Source of the DNA: Merluccius polli
Lineage: Eukaryota; Chordata; Actinopteri; Gadiformes; Merlucciidae
Reading direction: 5' to 3'
Length of the DNA: 64,000 nt
Assembly: GCA_030340625.1 (NCBI GenBank)
Contig: JAOPHQ010002030.1
Coordinates: 94,346 to 158,345 of the forward strand
In this document: positions 46,701 to 57,430 of the stretch, in pieces
How the letters are laid out: each line of letters opens with the position of its first letter
How positions within the stretch are numbered: position 1 is the first letter of the stretch
Position numbers and translations under genes: made by a program
The notes under the pieces: generated by a model
Told to the model about the DNA's origin: nothing
Seen by the model: the letters and a program-made list of their open reading frames with translations, nothing else
Database searches by the model: none

Positions 46701-47290
46701 GAGTTGAGTTAGGGTTAGATAAGGTGGAATAAAGGTTTAAGGGAAAGGTTAGGGTTAGGGCAAGGGGGTTAGTTAGAGATAGATCTGAGAGGCCCTCAGA
46801 GCAAGGGTTAGGGTTAGAGGGTTATGGTTAGGTAAGATAGAGTGAGTGGTTAGGGTTAGGGTAAAGGATAGGGATGGGGTTAAGGGTTAGGGTTAGAGGG
46901 TTATGGTTAGGTAAGATAGAGTGAGTGGTTAGGGTTAGGGTAAAGGTTCGGGATGGGGTTAAGGGTTAGGATTAGGGGTTATGGTTAAGGGTTAGGGTTA
47001 GGGCTAGGGGTTAAGGTTAGGGTTAGGTAAGATAGAGCGAGGGGTTAGGGTTAGGGTAAAGGTTAGGGATGGGGTTAAGGGTTAGGGTTAGAGGGTTATG
47101 GTTAGGTAAGATAGAGTGAGTGGTTAGGGTTAGGGTAAAGGTTAGGGATGGGGTTAAGGGTTAGGGTTAGGGTTAGGGTTAGGGTTAGGGTTAGAGGGTT
47201 AGGGTTAGGGTTAGGGTTAGGGTTAGGGTTAGGGGTTAGGGGTTAGGGGTTAGGGTTAGGGTTAGGGTTAGGGTTAGGGTTAGGGTTAGG
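46701..47290 (+). repeat. Degenerate telomeric array, unit 1
   Basis: TTAGGG variants (GGTTAAGGGTTAGGG, AGATAGAGTGAGTGG, TAAAGGTTAGGGATGGGG) in ~100-150-bp higher-order repeats, becoming purer to the right. Confidence 0.9.
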
Positions 47291-47647
47291 TATGGGGATG
47301 AAAACCACTCGAAGTGATACTATCGGGAATAACTCGAGAACGGTAAGTCCGATCGACTTCAAACCACTTTCTATGCCCACTAAGTAGGCCGTTCCGGACA
47401 GTTTGGAACCATCCCCAAGGTTCTAGGACTTACGGTTCCCGAGATGGAAAAATCACCATTTTCGAAGTGATACTATCGGAAATAACTCGAGATAGGACAG
47501 TGCTAGAGACATGGTCCTGGTATCCATAGAAGCGTCTTGGGAAGGCGCATCCGTGGATACCTCAACCTCCCATATGGGACATATAGTTCCGGAGTTATTC
47601 CAAAAAGTATCATGTCATATGATGTGATGAAAATTTTCCTAAGTGTT
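47291..47647. other. Inverted-arm cassettes, unit 1
   Basis: Cassette 1 runs from GAATAACTCGAGAACGG (about 47,327) through GTCCGATCGAC to ACGGTTCCCGAGATG (47,432-47,446). Cassette 2 runs from GATACTATCGGAAATAACTC (about 47,470) to GTTCCGGAGTTATTCC with AAAAAGTATC (47,586-47,610). The ends of each are near-inverse copies. Confidence 0.65.
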
Positions 47648-47727
47648 TAGGGTTAGGGTTAGGGTTAGGTATGGGGATGAAAGGGTTAGGGTTAGGGTTA
47701 GGGTTAGGGTTAGGGTTAGGTTTGTAT
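47648..47727 (+). repeat. Short (TTAGGG)n tract, unit 1
   Basis: About 11 repeats interrupted by TATGGGGATGAAA, a piece of the preceding segment. Confidence 0.95.
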
Positions 47728-48785
47728 AAGTTATCTCGATGACCCCCCCCACCTCGTCCGACGACTGGGCAGTTGAATGGGGGATCAAAGGCAATGCACT
47801 CGCCAATAACTAGTCATCCGCGGCTCTCTTTTCCCATATTACCAAACAATGAAATGTATGTTTGTCTTGTTGTGAATGCCAACTGATTTTGAATTATAGA
47901 CTTGAAGGTTTACATTATAAAATGTATGGAAGTCAATAGGAGTTTTGAGTCTGGTTAGGTTGGAGGTACGTCCATGTATTGGCATATATATTTATTTATT
48001 TAAATAAATAAGATTCATGGCTGGAGCGAGCGTTAACTGGGATGAAACGGGTTTAATTATCCTATCTTACGTTGGCCTGTTTTGGGAATATTTTGTGGTT
48101 CTGTGTCTTATTTCTTTGATAAAGAGTTCATGTTGAGTTCAAATAGATTTAGAAAACTATTTTCATTGTTTTGGGGGGGGACTTGAGTTGCGTTGTTGAT
48201 TGGCGTTAGTAAGAGTCATCGTCTGAGTTGAATTGGGTTTAATAGCCTATTTGCCTTTTTCTTGGGTTGGGATTGGTTTGTAATTGTGGTTTAGTATATC
48301 TAAAATCAAGAGTCATAGTCTGATTGTGGTATTAACCGGGAAAGGATTGGTTTTTTAGATTATTACGTTCTGTTATCTAGTTTTTGAATGGGTTGCATAA
48401 CTGGTTTAGTATAACCGTGCTATCGAAATGTTAGGACACATCATCAGTAGTGGACCTCGGGATCATAGGATGTTTCGGCCATTACCAACTAGACACCCTC
48501 ACCCAAGGAAGGCCCTCCTGAGAGTGATCATTTCTCAGGATGTGTCAGATCCAAAATAGAATTGGGTTTAGGGTTTGAATAATTGAGGGGTGATCATGTG
48601 ATCATGTGAGTTTTAAGGTTTTTCATTTTTCTCTATCTGAGGTAGGTGAAACTGTATTTAATTATTACATTGTTTTATTTATGAAGAGTAATTTCTTTTC
48701 AGGAGGTAAGTATAACAGTTTTTTTTGAGTGAATATTGTTTTAGTTATGAAACTAACTGTGCGTATTCTATTGTTTTTGTTACAG
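47728..48785. other. Non-repetitive segment upstream of exon-like sequence, unit 1
   Basis: AT-rich sequence with no supportable ORF. Near its end a 3-nt potential microexon, GAG (48,703-48,705), sits between the acceptor TTTCTTTTCAG and the donor GTAAGTAT. The same is found in units 2 and 3. Confidence 0.5.
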
Positions 48786-48852
48786 GCGGTCGCTGAGTTA
48801 CCACGGGAATCCAGACAGGTTTCTCCGAGTTTTGGATAAGGCTGGTTTGGAG
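48786..48852 (+). CDS. 67-nt exon-like segment, unit 1
   Basis: Preceded by a strong acceptor (TTGTTTTTGTTACAG) and followed by a strong donor (GTAAGT at 48,853). Read after one partial-codon base, it is open: RSLSYHGNPDRFLRVLDKAG, then LE. The frame is a plausible coding exon, but no partner exon has been identified. Copies at 54,911-54,977 (identical) and 61,318-61,388 (with insertions). Confidence 0.35.
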
Positions 48853-49322
48853 GTAAGTCTTGGATACGAGTCTACTAATTTGTTAATTAGGGAGAGAAAA
48901 GAGGGGGTCTAAGGGCCCTGAAGGTCTTGGGTTGCGAACTGAAGGGTCAAGCTAGTAGGATGTACTAAGGGATGGAGAGTAGAATGGTCCTAGGTCCCGT
49001 TGCATCCACGGCCTAGTCACCTAAGCCGGACTAGGGGACGGAGAGTGGAGAGGTCCTAGGTCCCGTTGCATCCACGGCCTAGTCACCTAAGCTGGACTAG
49101 GGGATGGAGAATTTAGGGGTTGGAGAATTTAAAATTGAAGATCAATTGGTTTGGGGTAGGTAGGATTCAACCGTGTGTGGTGTAAGATGGGCTGTTGTGT
49201 GAGTGAGGCTAACCCTCGTAGAAGACTGGGTAACGATTAAGGTCCTGATACCCTGGACCACCACACCCTGCGTGCTGTTCCTAGAGTCGGAACCCAGGGG
49301 GGCCGCATACTTACCCCCTGAC
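48853..49322. repeat. Segment with ~66-bp tandem duplication, unit 1
   Basis: The CCTAGGTCCCGTTGCATCCA-containing sequence is present twice (about 48,970-49,105). No gene. Confidence 0.7.
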
Positions 49323-49374
49323 CAGCACAAACCAGTTGTTAACACCGCTAGGTAGCTCTGGTTTGGCCAATCAG
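49323..49374. promoter_or_regulatory. Conserved 52-bp module shared with U units
   Basis: CAGCACAAACCAG through CTCTGGTTTGGCCAATCAG: an 8-bp inverted repeat (CAAACCAG/CTGGTTTG) followed by a CCAAT box, matching U8 45,875-45,926 almost exactly. On the minus strand a splice-donor-like GTAAGT lies just beyond it (GTGAGT in U units). Also at about 55,447 and 61,862. Confidence 0.6.
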
Positions 49375-49489
49375 GGCTGGAGTCAGGGTCTCATCAGTTG
49401 AAGGGTTCAGGTGAACTAACAAATAAAACTTACCGTGTGTCGCCCTAGAATGGAAAGGATTAGTACAAACACAATGTCCTGTCTACCTC

Positions 49490-50082
49490 TCCCCCCCAGG
49501 GTGTCCCGTCCAGGGAATGAAAAAGGACCAGCCCCGGACTAGCGGTGCCTTCCAAATCCACCCCCGGACAAAAGGGACCAAGGCCAGCCGTGACCAGCAC
49601 TGCCTCCCCGGTCCCTTAAGAGACCCGTACTAACCCTAACAAGCATGGGGCGTCCCCCCCATCAGAACAACCAGGACCAGCCCCAACAGAGTGGTGCCTT
49701 CCCAGTCATCCCATGGGGCAAGAAGGACCAAGGCCAGCCGTGACCGAGCACTGCCTCCCCGGTCCCCCTAAGGAACCCATACTCACCCTAGCCAGCATGG
49801 GGTGTCCCCCCCATCAGAATAACCAGGACCAGCCCCAACAGAGTGGTGCCTTCCCAGCCATCCCATGGGGCGAGAAGGACCAAGGCCAGCCGTGACAGAG
49901 CACTGCCTCCCCGGTCCCCCTAAGGAACCCAAGCCAGCAATATTTCAGTGAAGGGTGTCCCGGGAAAGACTAGGACCAGCCCCGTCAAGCGGTGCCTTCC
50001 CAGTCAGTCCCAGGGCAGGAAGGGCCAAGGCCAGCCGTGACAAAGCACTGCCTCCCCGGTCCCTCCAGGACCCCACACTGAA
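49490..50082 (+). repeat. GC-rich ~150-bp tandem repeat, unit 1
   Basis: About four imperfect units containing AAGGACCAAGGCCAGCCGTG and CACTGCCTCCCCGGTCCC, much richer in GC than the surroundings. ORFs here follow the repeat and are not supported as genes. Confidence 0.85.
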
Positions 50083-50094
50083 ATAGTGTTGCTA

Positions 50095-50195
50095 AAAGCA
50101 ATTACTGTGCCCCATACACCGCTCGACTACAGTAATTGTGAATAAACCAATTCCTGTGCCCCATACACCGCACGACTACAGAAATTGTGAAGGAA
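50095..50195. ncRNA. Tandem stem-loops with conserved CATACACCGC loop, unit 1
   Basis: Stem CAATTACTGT/ACAGTAATTG (50,099-50,108 and 50,129-50,138) encloses GCCCCATACACCGCTCGACT. A second stem, CAATTCCTGT/ACAGAAATTG, encloses the same loop with GCACGAC. U units have the same loop with a TCCTG/CAGGA stem (46,013-46,044 in U8). RNA function is inferred only from the pattern. Confidence 0.3.
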
Positions 50196-50348
50196 ACTCA
50201 CCATAGAGGAGACTCAATGGCTCGATTTCCTTACCCAACCTGTAGATTCGTTGGGGTAGTCTTTGCCCGGCGTAACCTTGTCCATACTGGTACTGTTAAA
50301 TTAATGCGCGCAGAACTGTATTCTGGGCAATCGGCGTGATATTTTTCT

Positions 50349-50462
50349 CCAATCATAAATGTTGTAAGTTACCGTCCAATCAGAGAGTCAGTTCTTGGGC
50401 AGGGTTACCCACAATGCATCCTAATTGCATGGTTAATGCAGAACCGCGGTGGAGAGGTGAGT
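50349..50462 (+). promoter_or_regulatory. Promoter-like module P2 with adjacent splice donor, unit 1
   Basis: CCAAT (50,349), CCAATCAGA (50,376-50,384), a Staf/ZNF143-like TTACCCACAATGCATCC and an octamer-like AATTGCAT (to 50,430), then CGCGGTGGAGAG followed by the donor GTGAGT (50,457). Same element order as the U promoter, but no TATA. Could start a spliced non-coding RNA. Copies end at 56,591 and 63,034. Confidence 0.45.
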
Positions 50463-50853
50463 ACGTTTTCCTAGGGCTGAATTGTTGTAGAGGAAAAACC
50501 AACTTGTAAAATGTAAATGTCTATCTAGAGGTACCATGCCCTAACTTACCCAAAGAAAAACCCAAGGGGTTTTTTTCTAGGGGTTGGGGCTAGAACTCAG
50601 TTCCAGGTCAGTTTTAAGCCAAGAGGTTTTTAAAGGGCTAAGGAACGTGGGTATTTAAATCAGGGGCGGGTTTTAATTAAGGGGGGTTTTTTTGTTTTGG
50701 GTTAAGGAATAAAATTGTAATAAAGTCAGAAAGGGGAGTTGAAGGGTGATGAGTGAGGGTTAGTAACTTTGATTCTGAAGGTCTTAGAGATGTTATGGTT
50801 GGTTTTGCACAATAAAACAATCCGGACAGTGTAAAACCAATTAGCGCCGCAAA

Positions 50854-50894
50854 ACCGGAAACGGAAATGGCGGAAGTAGCGCTACTTCCGGTGG
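50854..50894. promoter_or_regulatory. Palindromic ETS/YY1-like promoter P3, unit 1
   Basis: CGGAAGTAGCGCTACTTCCG (50,871-50,890) is a perfect 20-bp palindrome with two opposed ETS cores. It abuts GGAAATGGCGG (YY1-like) and ACCGGAAAC (ETS-like). Typical of TATA-less promoters, possibly bidirectional. Copies at 57,001-57,020 and 63,462-63,481, all intact. Confidence 0.5.
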
Positions 50895-51300
50895 GGAGAT
50901 TCTAATCGGAAAATGACGGGAGTATTACCCATACTAAATTAGCAGTAGTGGATGTCGGCTGCGGCTCTCTACGAGGTTCAGACAGAAAGTTATTTAAGGA
51001 AAACCATGTGATTTGGACTCAAAAAAGAAGGTGAAGGGAGGACTTGAAACAGGTGAGGTGGTGAAAATTATTTTATTCTGGATAAAGTGGAAGGAAAGGA
51101 GCAATAAGAAGGCAGAGTCAAAGAAAGTGTGTTTGTGTGAAATAAAGAGAATTACAAAGATTTACCTGGTGTGTTCTTTTGGGGGGGGTCGAGGGATGGG
51201 ATGTGAGGAGAGATACAGGACACAGGAGATATGAGTCTTCCCCTGGATTGTGATCAATTTATCCCAATGATCATATGTCCCCTGGAAGAACACTAAGTAT
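50895..51300 (+). other. Possible short transcript body with poly(A) signal, unit 1
   Basis: Downstream of P3; contains AATAAA at 51,141-51,146 followed about 25 bp later by GT-rich TGGTGTGTTCTTTTGGGG, a good cleavage/poly(A) context. No ATG-initiated ORF of note. Copies of the AATAAA at 57,271-57,276 and 63,730-63,735. Confidence 0.4.
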
Positions 51301-51795
51301 TGTAAAAGTGAAAGGTAAGTAGGAGATAGGGTTGGAAAGGGTAGAATAGTTCAGGTTAGGGTAGAGGGTTGGAGGATTTAGGTAAGGCTTAGGTGAAAAG
51401 TTAAAGTTGGGAAGGTAGAATGGGTTGTTTTAGGGTTAAAGGGTGGGAAGGGTTCAGGTTAGGGGTTAAAGATAGGATCAGGTAAAGTTAGGTTAAGTTT
51501 AGGGCTTAGGGTAGGGTTAGGGATTAAGGTAAGGGGGTTAGGTTCAGGATTATAGTTTGGTTAGGTTTTTGTGGGTTAGGGGGTTATGGTCAGGGTTAGA
51601 GGGTTAAGGGGTCAGTAAGGGGTTATGGTCCGGGTAGGGTTAGGTACGGGGTTAGGTTTTAGGATTAAGGTTAGGGTTAGGGTTAGGGTTAGGGTTAGGG
51701 TTAGGTTAGGGTTAGGGTTAGGGTTAGGGTTAGGGTTAGGGTTAGGGTTAGGGTTGGGTTAGGGTTAGGGTTAGGGTTAGGGTTAGGGTTAGGTT
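51301..51795 (+). repeat. Degenerate to pure telomeric array before U9
   Basis: Starts with strongly degenerate GGTTAGGGTAGAGGG-like sequence and becomes pure TTAGGG from about 51,670. Confidence 0.9.
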
Positions 51796-52866
51796 ACAGG
51801 CTCAGCGAGGTAATGGGTACCCCTACCCACATGCGAATATCTTCAGATAGGAATATCCCATGTGGATGAAACCAAGTTCTACCCCCCCTAAATGAGGCCT
51901 AAAAATCACAATGAGCCCACCCCCAAGTCTCCATGACTTCCGGTTCCGGAGATACGGCCGTTTTTTTTGTTTTTTTTTGCCATATCTCCGGAACGGAAAG
52001 GGGGATCGACATGGGACCACCTCAGGCGTGTTCAGAGACCACGAATTAGGTCTGACGCCACCCACTTAGAAGTCGCCATGACCTTTGGTTCCGGAGATAT
52101 AGCCGTTTTAAAGTTTCCCCATTGAAACGAATGGGGGAAAATCAAAAATTGTTTTAAGTCCAAAGTGTGTTCCAAAAACAGTGCCCACAGAAAGTGTATA
52201 GGAGTACGTTTCGGAGCATTTGGAGTCGATTGGTACCCACATTTTGTGACATAAAAATTAGGGTTAGGGTTGTGTGTGTGTGTAACACTCACCACCTGAT
52301 CAGCACAAACCAGTTGTTAACACCGCTAGGTAGCTCTGGTTTGGCCAATCAGGACCGAAGCTCTGTTCTGATGATGAAGCCACGTCAGCTCCATACAGCG
52401 CAGGGTGCTAAACAACACGTTAAGCTAAAAAGCCTTTATCCTGTGCCACATACACCGCACGACCCCAGGAATGGCTTTAGAAAAAACTCCATATTCATGT
52501 TATAGTCTAATCTCCAGGTGTTAACTTCAATAACGGTTTCAATATTGATTAAACATAAATTGTGTTGTATTCTTCTGATGGGTAATGGTATCCATCCTGT
52601 CCAATCAGAATCTTGATTCGTGACTTCGTTAAGGAATTAACACTAGGAGAGTGATTTCGCGATATGATTACCCAGAATGCAACGCATTGTTTATTTGCAT
52701 TAACCCTCCCCTAAACGCGTTTTGGGTAATAACTTTAGTTATATAGGTCGTAAAGACACCCAGGTTGGTTCTACCCCCACTAAATCAGGTACGCGCTATC
52801 CAATGGAACCCACCTCAACGCTCTACGTGAACCGGAAGTACCTTAAAACGCTCGATCTTGAGGCGG
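51796..52866 (+). repeat. Subtelomeric unit U9
   Basis: As U8, with single-base insertions near 52,108 and 52,135. Promoter-like cluster at 52,601-52,747. Continues past CTTGAGGCGG. Confidence 0.85.
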
Positions 52867-53846
52867 AGATGCAGTCTGCTGTATCTCTGGAATGGAACGT
52901 CGTATTAAGTCAGGGACAAGACTGCCGTGTTCCGAGTCGCCACAAACCATCTGACGGACGCTGTTTCCGAATTCCTATGATATTCAGAAAATCAGATATG
53001 AAAAGAAAATGAATAACCACAGACGTTACTGGTGGTTATGTTCGGGTATAGAGTCAGAGATGGATCTGAGAGGCCTCAGATCCCATATTGGCATCAGACC
53101 ACACTCCCGTGTTTAGAGATAGATTAGAGTTGAGTTAGGGTTAGATAAGGTGGAATAAAGGTTTAAGGGAAAGGTTAGGGTTAGGGCAAGGGGGTTAGTT
53201 AGAGATAGATCTGAGAGGCCCTCAGAGCAAGGGTTAGGGTTAGAGGGTTATGGTTAGGTAAGATAGAGTGAGTGGTTAGGGTTAGGGTAAAGGTTAGGGA
53301 TGGGGTTAAGGGTTAGGGTTAGGGTTAGGGTTAGGGTTAGGGTTAGAGGGTTAGGGTTAGGGTTAGGGTTAGGGTTAGGGTTAGGGGTTAGGGGTTAGGG
53401 GTTAGGGTTAGGGTTAGGGTTAGGGTTAGGGTTAGGGTTAGGTATGGGGATGAAAACCACTCGAAGTGATACTATCGGGAATAACTCGAGAACGGTAAGT
53501 CCGATCGACTTCAAACCACTTTCTATGCCCACTAAGTAGGCCGTTCCGGACAGTTTGGAACCATCCCCAAGGTTCTAGGACTTACGGTTCCCGAGATAGA
53601 AAAATCACCATTTTCGAAGTGATACTATCGGGAATAACTCGAGATAGGAAAGGGAGAGAGACATGGTTCTGATATCCATAGAAGCGTCTTGGGAAGGCGC
53701 ATCCGGGGATACCTCAACCTCCCATATGGGACATATAGTTCCGGAGTTATTCCAAAAAGTATCATGTCATATGATGTGATGAAAATTTTCCTAAGTGTTT
53801 AGGGTTAGGGTTAGGGTTAGGGTTAGGGTTAGGGTTAGGGTTAGGT
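52867..53846 (+). repeat. Post-U segment, telomeric arrays and inverted-arm cassettes, unit 2
   Basis: Copy of 46,441-47,727. The degenerate array (about 53,131-53,445) is about 300 bp shorter than in units 1 and 3. Cassettes lie at about 53,450-53,790 and a short pure tract at 53,800-53,846. Confidence 0.85.
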
Positions 53847-55446
53847 TTGTATAAGTTATCTCGATGACCCCCCCCACCTCGTCCGACGACTGGGCAGTTG
53901 AATGGGGGATCAAAGGCAATGCACTCGCCAATAACTAGTCATCCGCGGCTCTCTTTTCCCATATTACCAAACAATGAAATGTATGTTTGTCTTGTTGTGA
54001 ATGCCAACTGATTTTGAATTATAGACTTGAAGGTTTACATTATAAAATGTATGGAAGTCAATAGGAGTTTTGAGTCTGGTTAGGTTGGAGGTACGTCCAT
54101 GTATTGGCATATATATTTATTTATTTAAATAAATAAGATTCATGGCTGGAGCGAGCGTTAACTGGGATGAAACGGGTTTAATTATCCTATCTTACGTTGG
54201 CCTGTTTTGGGAATATTTTGTGGTTCTGTGTCTTATTTCTTTGATAAAGAGTTCATGTTGAGTTCAAATAGATTTAGAAAACTATTTTCATTGTTTTGGG
54301 GGGGGACTTGAGTTGCGTTGTTGATTGGCGTTAGTAAGAGTCATCGTCTGAGTTGAATTGGGTTTAATAGCCTATTTGCCTTTTTCTTGGGTTGGGATTG
54401 GTTTGTAATTGTGGTTTAGTATATCTAAAATCAAGAGTCATAGTCTGATTGTGGTATTAACCGGGAAAGGATTGGTTTTTTAGATTATTACGTTCTGTTA
54501 TCTAGTTTTTGAATGGGTTGCATAACTGGTTTAGTATAACCGTGCTATCGAAATGTTAGGACACATCATCAGTAGTGGACCTCGGGATCATAGGATGTTT
54601 CGGCCATTACCAACTAGACACCCTCACCCAAGGAAGGCCCTCCTGAGAGTGATCATTTCTCAGGATGTGTCAGATCCAAAATAGAATTGGGTTTAGGGTT
54701 TGAATAATTGAGGGGTGATCATGTGATCATGTGAGTTTTAAGGTTTTTCATTTTTCTCTATCTGAGGTAGGTGAAACTGTATTTAATTATTACATTGTTT
54801 TATTTATGAAGAGTAATTTCTTTTCAGGAGGTAAGTATAACAGTTTTTTTTGAGTGAATATTGTTTTAGTTATGAAACTAACTGTGCGTATTCTATTGTT
54901 TTTGTTACAGGCGGTCGCTGAGTTACCACGGGAATCCAGACAGGTTTCTCCGAGTTTTGGATAAGGCTGGTTTGGAGGTAAGTCTTGGATACGAGTCTAC
55001 TAATTTGTTAATTAGGGAGAGAAAAGAGGGGGTCTAAGGGCCCTGAAGGTCTTGGGTTGCGAACTGAAGGGTCAAGCTAGTAGGATGTACTAAGGGATGG
55101 AGAGTAGAATGGTCCTAGGTCCCGTTGCATCCACGGCCTAGTCACCTAAGCCGGACTAGGGGACGGAGAGTGGAGAGGTCCTAGGTCCCGTTGCATCCAC
55201 GGCCTAGTCACCTAAGCTGGACTAGGGGATGGAGAATTTAGGGGTTGGAGAATTTAAAATTGAAGATCAATTGGTTTGGGGTAGGTAGGATTCAACCGTG
55301 TGTGGTGTAAGATGGGCTGTTGTGTGAGTGAGGCTAACCCTCGTAGAAGACTGGGTAACGATTAAGGTCCTGATACCCTGGACCACCACACCCTGCGTGC
55401 TGTTCCTAGAGTCGGAACCCAGGGGGGCCGCATACTTACCCCCTGA
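53847..55446. other. Copy of 47,728-49,322, unit 2
   Basis: Near-identical to unit 1, including the GAG microexon-like site, the 67-nt exon-like segment and the ~66-bp duplication. Confidence 0.7.
54911..54977 (+). CDS. 67-nt exon-like segment, unit 2
   Basis: Identical to 48,786-48,852, with the same acceptor and donor and the same open frame. Confidence 0.35.
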
Positions 55447-57430
55447 CCAGCACAAACCAGTTGTTAACACCGCTAGGTAGCTCTGGTTTGGCCAATCAGG
55501 GCTGGAGTCAGGGTCTCATCAGTTGAAGGGTTCAGGTGAACTAACAAATAAAACTTACCGTGTGTCGCCCTAGAATGGAAAGGATTAGTACAAACACAAT
55601 GTCCTGTCTACCTCTCCCCCCCAGGGTGTCCCGTCCAGGGAATGAAAAAGGACCAGCCCCGGACTAGCGGTGCCTTCCAAATCCACCCCCCGGACAAAAG
55701 GGACCAAGGCCAGCCGTGACCAGCACTGCCTCCCCCGGTCCCTTAAGAGACCCGTACTAACCCTAACAAGCATGGGGCGTCCCCCCCCATCAGAACAACC
55801 AGGACCAGCCCCAACAGAGTGGTGCCTTCCCAGTCATCCCATGGGGCAAGAAGGACCAAGGCCAGCCGTGACCGAGCACTGCCTCCCCGGTCCCCCCTAA
55901 GGAACCCATACTCACCCTAGCCAGCATGGGGTGTCCCCCCCATCAGAATAACCAGGACCAGCCCCAACAGAGTGGTGCCTTCCCAGCCATCCCATGGGGC
56001 GAGAAGGACCAAGGCCAGCCGTGACAGAGCACTGCCTCCCCGGTCCCCCTAAGGAACCCAAGCCAGCAATATTTCAGTGAAGGGTGTCCCGGGAAAGACT
56101 AGGACCAGCCCCGTCAAGCGGTGCCTTCCCAGTCAGTCCCAGGGCAGGAAGGGCCAAGGCCAGCCGTGACAAAGCACTGCCTCCCCGGTCCCTCCAGGAC
56201 CCCACACTGAAATAGTGTTGCTAAAAGCAATTACTGTGCCCCATACACCGCTCGACTACAGTAATTGTGAATAAACCAATTCCTGTGCCCCATACACCGC
56301 ACGACTACAGAAATTGTGAAGGAAACTCACCATAGAGGAGACTCAATGGCTCGATTTCCTTACCCAACCTGTAGATTCGTTGGGGTAGTCTTTGCCCGGC
56401 GTAACCTTGTCCATACTGGTACTGTTAAATTAATGCGCGCAGAACTGTATTCTGGGCAATCGGCGTGATATTTTTCTCCAATCATAAATGTTGTAAGTTA
56501 CCGTCCAATCAGAGAGTCAGTTCTTGGGCAGGGTTACCCACAATGCATCCTAATTGCATGGTTAATGCAGAACCGCGGTGGAGAGGTGAGTACGTTTTCC
56601 TAGGGCTGAATTGTTGTAGAGGAAAAACCAACTTGTAAAATGTAAATGTCTATCTAGAGGTACCATGCCCTAACTTACCCAAAGAAAAACCCAAGGGGTT
56701 TTTTCTAGGGGTTGGGGCTAGAACTCAGTTCCAGGTCAGTTTTAAGCCAAGAGGTTTTTAAAGGGCTAAGGAACGTGGGTATTTAAATCAGGGGCGGGTT
56801 TTAATTAAGGGGGGTTTTTTTTGTTTTGGGTTAAGGAATAAAATTGTAATAAAGTCAGAAAGGGGAGTTGAAGGGTGATGAGTGAGGGTTAGTAACTTTG
56901 ATTCTGAAGGTCTTAGAGATGTTATGGTTGGTTTTGCACAATAAAACAATCCGGACAGTGTAAAACCAATTAGCGCCGCAAAACCGGAAACGGAAAATGG
57001 CGGAAGTAGCGCTACTTCCGGTGGGGAGATTCTAATCGGAAAATGACGGGAGTATTACCCATACTAAATTAGCAGTAGTGGATGTCGGCTGCGGCTCTCT
57101 ACGAGGTTCAGACAGAAAGTTATTTAAGGAAAACCATGTGATTTGGACTCAAAAAAGAAGGTGAAGGGAGGACTTGAAACAGGTGAGGTGGTGAAAATTA
57201 TTTTATTCTGGATAAAGTGGAAGGAAAGGAGCAATAAGAAGGCAGAGTCAAAGAAAGTGTGTTTGTGTGAAATAAAGAGAATTACAAAGATTTACCTGGT
57301 GTGTTCTTTTGGGGGGGGTCGAGGGATGGGATGTGAGGAGAGATACAGGACACAGGAGATATGAGTCTTCCCCTGGATTGTGATCAATTTATCCCAATGA
57401 TCATATGTCCCCTGGAAGAACACTAAGTAT
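55447..57430 (+). repeat. Promoter and GC-rich repeat segment, unit 2
   Basis: Contains the 52-bp module (about 55,447-55,498), the GC-rich ~150-bp repeat (about 55,615-56,205), two CATACACCGC stem-loops (about 56,230-56,320), P2 (ending at 56,591), P3 (palindrome 57,001-57,020) and AATAAA (57,271-57,276). Differs from unit 1 mostly in homopolymer lengths. Confidence 0.7.

Noticed and set aside
49142..49345. 67-codon minus-strand ORF
   Set aside because: Starts at GTG, spans the conserved 52-bp module and a splice-donor-like site, and has no recognisable domain.
51013..51234. 73-codon lysine-rich ORF
   Set aside because: Starts at TTG rather than ATG, and the upstream ATG is followed at once by TGA; lies in a probable 3' region before AATAAA.
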